Origin: Alcanivorax sp. DG881
GTDB taxonomy: Bacteria > Pseudomonadota > Gammaproteobacteria > Pseudomonadales > Alcanivoracaceae
Length of the DNA stretch: 64,000 nucleotides
Assembly: GCF_000155615.1 (NCBI RefSeq)
Contig: NZ_DS989915.1
Span: forward strand, 774,183-838,182
Direction: 5' to 3'
The notes under the pieces are model-generated. The model searched no databases and was not told the DNA's origin. It worked only from the letters and a program-made list of their open reading frames with translations. Position numbers and translations under genes: made by a program. Of the stretch, positions 47,396 to 54,132 are shown in pieces. Within the stretch, counting starts at the first letter, position 1; the number at the start of each line of letters is the position of its first letter.

Positions 47396-47475
47396 CCAAG
47401 GGAATGGGCGGCAACCTGGCGTGGCCCGGCCTGCTACGCAAGCTGGACCGCAACAACCCCGGCTACGCGGAATAA
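47382..47475 (+). other. Out-of-frame C-terminal tail of the class II aldolase
   Basis: Encodes QVTKGMGGNLAWPGLLRKLD and ten further residues to a TAA at 47473, ten bases before the HD gene start. The frame differs from that of the main gene by a single missing base. It restores a typical family ending of about 30 residues. Confidence 0.7.
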
Positions 47476-47485
47476 GGAGCGCACC

Positions 47486-48082
47486 ATGAATGACATGACC
47501 GCACCCCGCGCCCAGTTCACCCACATGAAGGACGGCACCGGCGAGGACTGGCAGATCATCGCCAAGTCCTTCGGCGATTTCAGCAAAGGCCTGTCCGATC
47601 GCATCATGACGCACCTGCGCCTGCTGGAAGGTGACTTCGGTGGTTTCAAGATCGACCGTTTCCAGCACTGCCTGCAAACCGCCACCCTGGCCCATCGCGA
47701 CGGCAAGGATGACGAATACGTGGTCTGCGCGCTGCTGCACGACATCGGCGACACCCTGGGCACCTTCAACCACGCCGACGTGGCCGCCGTGCTGCTGGAA
47801 CCATTCGTCAGCGATGCCAACCACTGGATGGTGAAACACCACGCCATCTTCCAGGGTTACTACTTCTTCCATTACCTGGGCATGAATCGCGACATGCGCG
47901 AGAACTTCAAGGATCACCCGCATTACCGGCAGACCCTGGAGTTCGTCAGCAAATACGATTCCCCCGCCTTCGATCCAGACGGAGAAATCCTGCCACTGGA
48001 TTACTTCGAACCCATGCTGCGCAAGGTCTTCGCTGAGCCGCGCAAATCACTCTACAAAGAAGCCATGGCGGAGCAGAAATAA
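47486..48082 (+). CDS. HD-domain protein, possibly a diiron oxygenase of the PhnZ/MIOX type
   Basis: 198 residues with AAGGAG before the ATG. His61, the His85-Asp86 pair in LLHDIGD, His96, His113/118/119 and Asp158 (KYDSPAFD) fit an HD fold with two metals; the spacing resembles PhnZ and myo-inositol oxygenase more than nucleotidases. If so it would use O2 to cleave a C-C or C-P bond, but a plain phosphohydrolase cannot be ruled out. It follows the class II aldolase directly and is followed 255 bases later by a DUF2236 protein. Confidence 0.75.
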   Translation: MNDMTAPRAQFTHMKDGTGEDWQIIAKSFGDFSKGLSDRIMTHLRLLEGDFGGFKIDRFQHCLQTATLAHRDGKDDEYVVCALLHDIGDTLGTFNHADVAAVLLEPFVSDANHWMVKHHAIFQGYYFFHYLGMNRDMRENFKDHPHYRQTLEFVSKYDSPAFDPDGEILPLDYFEPMLRKVFAEPRKSLYKEAMAEQK

Positions 48083-48337
48083 CCCGCCTTATCACCCACC
48101 CGGAAGTGCCCCTCTGCCGCTATCGGAAGAGGGGCACACCCAATAATAAACACCAACCGGACAACCGTTTCCCCAGAAAAAACAAAGCCCTGCCGCGTGT
48201 TTCCCCTCCCCTCATTTCTCTCTGTCCATTCAGGCCAAAAACCAGCAAGTTCTCACATTTGTGGTTTCCTGTCATTGTCACCGGCACGAAGTAAACCCAA
48301 TGTATACATACATTAAATGCCGTTTTAGAGGTTAGTG
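48083..48337. other. Intergenic region before the DUF2236 gene
   Basis: Contains a stem-loop GTGCCCCTCT/AGAGGGGCAC (about 48106-48138) with no U-tract, then AT-richer sequence with a TGTATACATACA palindromic motif at 48300-48312, a possible operator. No reading frame. Confidence 0.5.
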
Positions 48338-49708
48338 ATGGCACAGTCACTGGATGCACTTTGGGAAAAAGTGCGCGCGCAGAAAACCCGCATTCCCTCC
48401 CTGTACGGCGATATCGATTTCGATGTCACCCCGGAACGCTTTACTGATGACATCAACACACGCAGTTCGCTACCGGGACATTTCGCGCGCAAATACCGTG
48501 CAGACATTCTTGCCGACAAGGAAAAAGTGGAACGGGCCCGGGCCTACACCCTGCTCGGCGATACCGTCTCCGATGCCTATGCCGCGCTAATGCCGGAATA
48601 CGGCTTTCGCAACCTGATCAGCATGCTCAAGAAGGCCTGTGATGAAGGCCTGGGGGCCGTGGATAATGCCCCCCAGGAATTGATCGATTTCATCACCGCC
48701 ATGGAAACAACACCGGACTGGGTAGACATGGAGCTGGTCCGCGAAGGCGCCCGCCTGAGCCGCAACCAGATGGCCAACCTGGCCCCCTACGTGATCCGTG
48801 GCGCCTTCGTCGCCACTTTCATGAACAAGTACTCCGGGCTGCCCATGGCCATTACCGGCACCCTGGCCAACGACTCGGTGAACCAGCGCATCAACGAGAC
48901 CGCCAGCTTCTTCACCACCGCCACCCTGCCCGGCGCACTGGAACGCTTTGGCCCCGGCTTCAAGGCCGCCGCCATGGTCCGCCTGATGCACTCCATGGTG
49001 CGCTTCAACATCATCAAACGCGCTACCACTGACAAGGGCGGCCCCTGGGACCCGGCGGTTTACGGCATCCCCATTCCCCAGGTAGACCAGATGCCCGCCG
49101 GCACCATGCCCGCCTATCTCGCCGCCTTCAAGGCGCTACGCAAAGGGCGTAAACATTTCACCGCCAACGAGCGTGCCATCGTCGAACTGTCACGCTATCA
49201 GTGCTTTTTACTCGGGCTGCCCGAAGAACTGCTACCCGCCGAGGCACCGGACATTATCAACACCATGCTCACCTACTCCGGCACCCTGCGCGAAGGCTAC
49301 GACGACGAGACCTGCGGCGAACTCACCCGCGCCACCATGTCTGTGTACCGGGCCAAGAACAAAAAACTGCTCAGCCAGGCGCACAATCTGGTGGAGCGCA
49401 GCTTTTCCAAGGTCTTCTTCACCCAGGCATTCCTGGGCAGCAAGGACAAATCGAAAGCACAGGAAATGGGTGTGGAACCACACCTGATCGACTATGCCCT
49501 GTTCACCGTGGGCAACCTGTTCGTTCTGCCGCGACTGATCGCCTACAGAACGCTGCAGGACATACCGGTGGCCAACAAAATCGCCGACAAGATACTGGTG
49601 AAGAGAATCAAGGAACTACTGGTGGACTATGGCCACGCGGAATACACCACCGACGCCAATCAGTACGCCCCGACAACACAGGAAAGCAAACCGGAAAACG
49701 CCGCCTGA
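48338..49708 (+). CDS. DUF2236 (MpaB/latex-clearing-like) oxygenase family protein
   Basis: 456 residues from the ATG at 48338, with GAGG upstream. A DUF2236 helical domain covers residues 90-400; the family binds heme b through a conserved His and includes rubber oxygenase Lcp and MpaB. Segments such as RGAFVATFMNKYSGLPMAITG and TANERAIVELSRYQCFLLGLPEELLP are characteristic of this branch. No signal peptide. It sits on the same strand after the aldolase and HD genes but has its own promoter region. Confidence 0.82.
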   Translation: MAQSLDALWEKVRAQKTRIPSLYGDIDFDVTPERFTDDINTRSSLPGHFARKYRADILADKEKVERARAYTLLGDTVSDAYAALMPEYGFRNLISMLKKACDEGLGAVDNAPQELIDFITAMETTPDWVDMELVREGARLSRNQMANLAPYVIRGAFVATFMNKYSGLPMAITGTLANDSVNQRINETASFFTTATLPGALERFGPGFKAAAMVRLMHSMVRFNIIKRATTDKGGPWDPAVYGIPIPQVDQMPAGTMPAYLAAFKALRKGRKHFTANERAIVELSRYQCFLLGLPEELLPAEAPDIINTMLTYSGTLREGYDDETCGELTRATMSVYRAKNKKLLSQAHNLVERSFSKVFFTQAFLGSKDKSKAQEMGVEPHLIDYALFTVGNLFVLPRLIAYRTLQDIPVANKIADKILVKRIKELLVDYGHAEYTTDANQYAPTTQESKPENAA

Positions 49709-49720
49709 AGGCGACGCAGG

Positions 49721-49802
49721 TGTCGGGTTACGGCTACGCCTAACCCGACCTACGAAGCACGGTTTTTGTAGGTCGAATTAGCCTGAAAGGCGTAATCCGA
49801 CA
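49721..49802. repeat. Palindromic repeat (TGTCGGGTTACG...), copy 2
   Basis: Same architecture as at 45761: GTTACGGCTACGCCTAAC hairpin, GTAGGTCGAATTAGCC, then GGCGTAATCCGACA. Lies 12 bases after the DUF2236 stop. Confidence 0.75.
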
Positions 49803-49835
49803 AATCACACAAACTTCCGGAATCCGACAAGTACG

Positions 49836-50201
49836 TCACACCCCCAAATACTCCGCAATCAGAAACGCATCCCCCATGCCTTCCCGTTTGCCAAAGTAAC
49901 TCACCGGGTCCCGCTGATCGTCCTCAATGGAACCCACCTCACAATCAATGTGGAATTGCTTGGCCAGGTCATTAAACAGATTCACCGGCTCCTTGAGCTG
50001 GATCTTTTTCTTCACCGGCAGGCGAATGCCCAGCACCCAGTCCTCACACTCCTCACTCTCGCAGTCATCCATCAGCGTGGCCGCTTCATTTTTTTCGGCA
50101 TACGCCTGCAACGCAGCTTGCAGATCAGCCAGGTTCCGCTTGAGCTTCTTTTCCTGCTTTTCATCAAGACGATCACAGGCGACCAGAAGGTAGACGAGCA
50201 T
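49836..50201 (-). CDS. Hypothetical acidic protein
   Basis: 121 residues from the ATG at 50201 (MLVYLLVACDRLDEKQEKKL); an upstream TTG at 50246 would add 15 residues, and neither start has a good ribosome site. A helical charged N-terminal half is followed by an acidic cluster (DDCESEECEDW) and a C-terminal alpha/beta part. I do not recognise a family. It lies between two palindromic repeats, isolated from other genes. Confidence 0.55.
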   Translation of the reverse strand: MLVYLLVACDRLDEKQEKKLKRNLADLQAALQAYAEKNEAATLMDDCESEECEDWVLGIRLPVKKKIQLKEPVNLFNDLAKQFHIDCEVGSIEDDQRDPVSYFGKREGMGDAFLIAEYLGV

Positions 50202-50302
50202 AGGGAGGGTCCGGGTTGGGATTTTGTGGCCACTGTACCACAACAAGGCAGGGTTTCATTCGCAGCGGCGGAGCCAGCAACCCCCCATTTCCACACACTC
50301 AG

Positions 50303-50355
50303 GTAGGTCGAATTCACCCAAGGGCACAGAGAGCCTGAAAGGCGTAATCCGACAA
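50303..50355. repeat. Palindromic repeat, copy 3 (partial)
   Basis: GTAGGTCGAATT...GCCTGAAAGGCGTAATCCGACA as in copies 1 and 2 but with about 17 extra bases in the middle and without the first half. Confidence 0.65.
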
Positions 50356-50466
50356 CGTTTATCGCCTGCCGAAAGGTCAGGGAAAAACGGAGGCACGCTC
50401 AACATCTTGATTCCCGAAAGCCGAAGAGCCAATGGGAGACATGGCCCTATTGATTCTGGAAAATCA

Positions 50467-50510
50467 GGAGCGCAGCGAGTAATTCTTCCAAGTGCAGTTA
50501 CTTGTTGGGA
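50467..50510 (-). other. Half attC site at the distal end of the cassette cluster
   Basis: On the minus strand it begins TCCCAACAAGTAACTGCACTTGG and reaches CGCTGCGCTCC, matching the first half of the attC sites at 51198 and 52357, but the complementary second half is not found. Position after the parE stop suits the attC of the parDE cassette, truncated. Confidence 0.5.
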
Positions 50511-50567
50511 GACAACAGCACGGTGCTGGATGGAAATATTTAAGCCGCGCCGAAAATATAACTCCGA

Positions 50568-50864
50568 CTACTCCAGAAGCCTTTCCGGTGCATCCATGAG
50601 CTCGTGCAACACACGAACAACGAGCACTTCCGACTCAAGCAGTCGATAAAAAACAGCGTGATGCTCGACCTGTAATTTGCGATACCCAGAAAAAACATGG
50701 TCGTAGTTCGCGCCAAGCGATGGATGATCAATCAGCCGTTTCATGCCGGCCTCAAGCCGATCCACGTAATTATCCGCCTGATCAACGCCCCATTCCTCAC
50801 AGGCATACACCCAAATCCCGATAAAATCGGATTCCGCCCTCGGCGTGACGTTCAACGTAAGCAC
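50568..50864 (-). CDS. parE: ParE family toxin
   Basis: 98 residues. RelE/ParE fold: MLTLNVTPRAESDFIGIWVY, RLEAGMKRLIDHPSLG, YRKLQVEHHAVFYRLLE and VVRVLHELMD. GTG start overlaps the antitoxin stop by one base (TAGTG), the usual coupling. ParE toxins inhibit DNA gyrase. It forms a cassette with parD downstream of the attC at 51198; toxin-antitoxin pairs are common in cassette arrays and may keep them in place. Confidence 0.9.
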   Translation of the reverse strand: MLTLNVTPRAESDFIGIWVYACEEWGVDQADNYVDRLEAGMKRLIDHPSLGANYDHVFSGYRKLQVEHHAVFYRLLESEVLVVRVLHELMDAPERLLE

Positions 50865-51118
50865 TAATCGGCAGCCTTAATCCGCTTACGGCCAGCCGCC
50901 TTGATAGCCGATATATCCAACGGTTTCGGTTCCCCGCTGGACTCACCCTCAGCGAGGGCTTGCCTCAGCATGGCAAGACGTTCTTTAGTCTGCTGGTCCC
51001 TTCGGATGAGATCGCGGATGTACTCACTATCGTTGCCAAAGTGGCCGCTTTCGATCTGGGCTTTCACCCAGCCGTCTTGCTGTTCGGTCAGCGTGATGGT
51101 TTTCCGGTGCATGCTCAT
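50864..51118 (-). CDS. parD: ParD family antitoxin
   Basis: 84 residues from the ATG at 51118, with AGGAGC nine bases upstream; six earlier codons in frame are not needed. Ribbon-helix-helix N-terminus (KTITLTEQQDGWVKAQIES, SEYIRDLIRRD) and an acidic-to-basic C-terminal tail that should wrap the ParE toxin. It likely represses its own promoter through the inverted repeat at 51145. Confidence 0.9.
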   Translation of the reverse strand: MSMHRKTITLTEQQDGWVKAQIESGHFGNDSEYIRDLIRRDQQTKERLAMLRQALAEGESSGEPKPLDISAIKAAGRKRIKAAD

Positions 51119-51144
51119 GGCTGGTGCTCCTAACATGGCAGAGG

Positions 51145-51161
51145 TATGACATTATCATACT
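51145..51161. promoter_or_regulatory. Probable ParD operator
   Basis: GTATGA-CATTA-TCATAC, perfect 6-base arms, 27 bases upstream of the parD ATG, where autoregulation by ParD/ParDE is expected. Confidence 0.6.
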
Positions 51162-51197
51162 CCTTCCTCGCGCCGATTCAATGCTCCTCTTCTTGCC

Positions 51198-51269
51198 GCC
51201 CAACGCCCGCATTTGCGGCTGCTTTGGAGCGCAGCGGAAAACCAGTCCGACAACATGCGCTTGTTAGAA
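51198..51269 (-). other. attC recombination site of the metallopeptidase cassette
   Basis: 72 bases. Outer boxes TTCTAAC and GTTGGGC (minus strand) fit RYYYAAC/GTTRRRY. Inner boxes TTGTCGGAC and GCCGCAA pair with an extrahelical base, and the GGAGCGCAGCG centre is typical. The stop codon of the metallopeptidase gene (TAA) lies inside the first box. Confidence 0.85.
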
Positions 51270-52340
51270 ATCAACACGATCAATTAGCACTTTTCCGCGC
51301 CATTGTGCTAGATATATCGAGCCATAAAATTCATATGACTCAAAATTTAAAGCCACATCCTCAACCAAAGATTCTTTGTATATGTCACTTAGCTCCAATA
51401 GACTTTTTAAGTTTTCCTCATCCAGCTCAACACTATCCTTAAAATGGTTATACATATGATGAAATCGGTCGATCGGATCGGGATGTGATTTTGCACGACC
51501 CATAGAAGGACTTATTTGGTCCTTCACGCCTTGATAGATGTGCAAGTACACAAAAAAGAATAAAGCTCTATTTACAAGATCTGCTCTCATGTCAGGAGTG
51601 TAAACCGGCCTTTCGATTGCAGTAATGTCAGCATCAAGTTCATCTTGCTGGGCATATGAGAAAAACTTATGAGTCTTTTCGCCCAGCTCCCGAACAGATA
51701 AATACGTACCCTCAATCAAATTTGCATCATTCAAATGCCCAAGAAAATGATGAGCAAACTCATGCCCAACAATGAACTCCAGTTGTCGATCAGTATGAAG
51801 CTGAACGTTATCATGGACTTGTTTGGGTATTTCACCTCTAGGGTCGAGGTCAAAATCAAGAGCTTCACTTTGAAGCATTGTTCTAATCGCAATTTTTATT
51901 GCGGCACTTCTAACATCTTGGGGCACTTCTGCATCGCCATGATCTAGGATTGCTAGATTCATAAAATATAAAAAGTATCTTAGTGATTCAGATATCGTGA
52001 TTATATTTCCAAATTCTGTCTTTTCAATTTGGCCATTTGGCTTATTGCAGAAAACAAACCCAGCCGTTAATTCCTTTGCTGCAGTATAGTCTTCATCTGC
52101 TAGGTGTTTGACGTAGTTGTCAAATGGCCCGGTATCAAAATAGCCATTGAAACACCAGTTCTCACCTGCATCGGCCATCCTTCGCCTAAATACACGGCAA
52201 ATTCTTACGTGATCAACAGTGGCGTCAGCTCTAATTTTCAATAGATAGTCACTAGCGGATGAGACATTGAATATGCGCTCGATTTCCTCATGACTGCATA
52301 GCGACATATAAAATCCCTTCGCTATTTTTTCTTGATCCAT
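51264..52340 (-). CDS. M48-like metallopeptidase in a gene cassette
   Basis: About 358 residues; the ATG at 52340 has AAAGG seven bases upstream, and another ATG two codons earlier is possible. HEFAHHFLGH (near residue 195) is the zinc HExxH motif and QQDELDADI about 35 residues later can supply the third ligand, as in M48-type gluzincins. No signal peptide or transmembrane helix, unlike HtpX. Base composition is clearly more AT-rich than the neighbours, a sign of transfer. I know of no characterised homologue. Flanked by attC sites on both sides. Confidence 0.75.
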   Translation of the reverse strand: MDQEKIAKGFYMSLCSHEEIERIFNVSSASDYLLKIRADATVDHVRICRVFRRRMADAGENWCFNGYFDTGPFDNYVKHLADEDYTAAKELTAGFVFCNKPNGQIEKTEFGNIITISESLRYFLYFMNLAILDHGDAEVPQDVRSAAIKIAIRTMLQSEALDFDLDPRGEIPKQVHDNVQLHTDRQLEFIVGHEFAHHFLGHLNDANLIEGTYLSVRELGEKTHKFFSYAQQDELDADITAIERPVYTPDMRADLVNRALFFFVYLHIYQGVKDQISPSMGRAKSHPDPIDRFHHMYNHFKDSVELDEENLKSLLELSDIYKESLVEDVALNFESYEFYGSIYLAQWRGKVLIDRVDF

Positions 52341-52356
52341 ATCCATGCCTTTGTAT

Positions 52357-52434
52357 TTCTAACGCTGAGCTTTGCGGCAATTTTGTAGCCGCGAAGCGGT
52401 GGAAAAATTGTCCGGCAACAGCGCCTTGTTAAAT
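52357..52434 (-). other. attC recombination site of the hypothetical-gene cassette
   Basis: 78 bases. On the minus strand it starts ATTTAACAAGGCGCTG and ends CAGCGTTAGAA; the inner arms TTGCCGGACAATTTTT and AAAATTGCCGCAA pair with one unpaired base. It lies three bases after the stop of the gene at 52437. Confidence 0.85.
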
Positions 52435-52436
52435 TT

Positions 52437-53108
52437 TTATATCTCGTCGTCTGGATGGGGAACCCTTTTCCCGAGCCATCTCTCAAATTGTGGCTGCGCA
52501 TTGCAACCATCAACCTCTTTACGCAGATACTTCCAACGAATTTCTTCACTGAATCCAGATACTCCTGACCAGCCTCTTGGAAGCCCTATTTCTTCTTCAG
52601 CATCTTCGATTGTTAGCCCTAACGACTGGAAGTGCTCTTTTGTAAATCGCCACTGCCCATTGATGAGTGGATTGAATTCCAGATAGCACTCATAAACTAA
52701 TTCCAACAACAGCGTGTAAAACTGCTCACATGCCACGGCTACATTTTGCTCAGGAATATTTCCTAACTCCTTGAACTCGGAAAAATAATGAACCATCTCT
52801 CCGCCGGAGGAGTGACCGCCACCTATAGGACTTTCGCCAATGTGCTGCGTGACTCTTCGCAGGCGATTAAAGAACGAACACAAAGGCTGGGCACCCAAGT
52901 ATTCTTGCTTCTCTGCGTACCATTTGTCGAACTCGGGCATCCCTGTCAAAGAAGACTGCATAGCAAAAGTGATACTTCTTGCTGCACCGGCAAATGCCAC
53001 CGTATCGAACTTCAAGCCATAGATGTTGAATCCAGATGAGAGTATGCGATCGAGAAAATACTCTGTTTCTTGTACTTTGTTGTCGACTAAGCCAAAAGAT
53101 CTTGGCAT
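52437..53108 (-). CDS. Hypothetical protein in a gene cassette
   Basis: 223 residues, ATG with AGGGG upstream. No recognised domain; probably soluble and alpha-helical, with several Trp and Cys in the second half. AT-rich for this genome. The gene is followed within three bases by a complete attC, so it is a mobile cassette. Cassette genes of unknown family are common. Not a fragment: it has a start, a stop and a ribosome site. Confidence 0.7.
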   Translation of the reverse strand: MPRSFGLVDNKVQETEYFLDRILSSGFNIYGLKFDTVAFAGAARSITFAMQSSLTGMPEFDKWYAEKQEYLGAQPLCSFFNRLRRVTQHIGESPIGGGHSSGGEMVHYFSEFKELGNIPEQNVAVACEQFYTLLLELVYECYLEFNPLINGQWRFTKEHFQSLGLTIEDAEEEIGLPRGWSGVSGFSEEIRWKYLRKEVDGCNAQPQFERWLGKRVPHPDDEI

Positions 53109-53129
53109 TGGCTAGATACCCCTAGGAAA

Positions 53130-53152
53130 ACTTAACAGCGTATTAGTTAGAA
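53130..53152 (-). other. Truncated attC or attI-like core at the cassette cluster boundary
   Basis: Boxes TTCTAAC and GTTAAGT (minus strand) only nine bases apart; the gene cassette at 52437 starts after the second. The middle of a normal attC is missing. It adjoins the inverted-repeat element at 53150. Confidence 0.45.
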
Positions 53153-53277
53153 CGTTCCGCATAACTCGGTTCCTCATAACTCTGAAACCAAGGAGCGCCA
53201 CCCCGATGAAAACCCTGCCATAACAATAGGTTAAGATGCTATAGCCAACCTCCTACACGGAGTTATGCGGAACGTTC
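53150..53277. repeat. 128-bp element with 18-bp perfect inverted ends
   Basis: GAACGTTCCGCATAACTC at the left and its exact complement at the right. Direct copies of GTTCC(G/T)(C/T)ATAACTC occur at 53154, 53169 and 53274. No gene inside. Could be a small mobile element at the cassette boundary. Confidence 0.6.
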
Positions 53278-53398
53278 CTTATAACTCTTTTCCTTTGAAC
53301 TCTGAGACAGAAAAATCAAAGATCCACTAAATCAACATGTTGGCATTTCCCTTTCCGGGTTCAACGGAAGCTTCCTCTGAAAAGGGGAGTCGCGACCC

Positions 53399-54043
53399 CT
53401 ACTTGTTGAACGCCCCCGTCGCCAAAAACACCTTTACCTGCTCAATCACCGATTTGTTACGCATCATGAATGGATGCGTAACCGGCAGCACCAGATGGTC
53501 CTGCATGCCTTCGACTTTGGTTCTTTCCACGGTGACCTTGCCATCGTTCGGACCGGGTAATTGCGTGGAGAGCAGGAAATTGATGGTCTGATTGCCGGCG
53601 ATGATACCGACCGGGAAATTCACCGGGCCGAGCTGGCTGGGGATGCTGTCCGGGCCGGTGCCCATCTGGCTGCCGGCGGGGCCGTTGAACCATTGGAATG
53701 GCGCCCAGGCACCAAGACGGTCCACCACTTCGCTGCCCTGATTGGGCGGGCCGAGCATGACGGTTCGGCCAAGGCGGGGAATGGTGTGTTCGCTGAGGTA
53801 CTGGCGCAGCAGAATGCCACCCATGGAGTGGGTAACGAAATGGACGCTGCCTTCGTCGGGGCATTGCGCTAAAGCAGCGGGAAGGGTCTCCGCCGCGAGG
53901 GTTTGAATAGGGAGTTTGGTAGAGGGGTAACCCTGGTTGACCACCGTATAACCGACATCAAACAGAGCGCCTTCCATTTTTTTCATGGCACGGCTGGTCC
54001 TGGCCAGGCCATGGAGCAAAATGACAGTGTGCGTTTCAGTCAT
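53399..54043 (-). CDS. Lipase-like alpha/beta hydrolase
   Basis: 214 residues, with GGAGGAG before the ATG. VILLHGLART forms the oxyanion region, THSMGG the nucleophile elbow, and a His lies near the C-terminus (PVTHPFMM). Resembles small PGAP1-like or triacylglycerol lipases. No signal peptide, so probably cytosolic. It is not part of an obvious operon; the cassette cluster ends just before it. Confidence 0.82.
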   Translation of the reverse strand: MTETHTVILLHGLARTSRAMKKMEGALFDVGYTVVNQGYPSTKLPIQTLAAETLPAALAQCPDEGSVHFVTHSMGGILLRQYLSEHTIPRLGRTVMLGPPNQGSEVVDRLGAWAPFQWFNGPAGSQMGTGPDSIPSQLGPVNFPVGIIAGNQTINFLLSTQLPGPNDGKVTVERTKVEGMQDHLVLPVTHPFMMRNKSVIEQVKVFLATGAFNK

Positions 54044-54132
54044 TATGCTCCTCCCCTGCGTCCTTCAATCTCATTCCTGGAAACGTGAAGGTGAGTGCAA
54101 ATTCTCCTCCAATCTCGCCGCTGACTTCAAGC

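Noticed and set aside
50355..50466. Complete attC for the parDE cassette
   Set aside because: Only the first half (50467-50510) matches; no complementary second half could be found.
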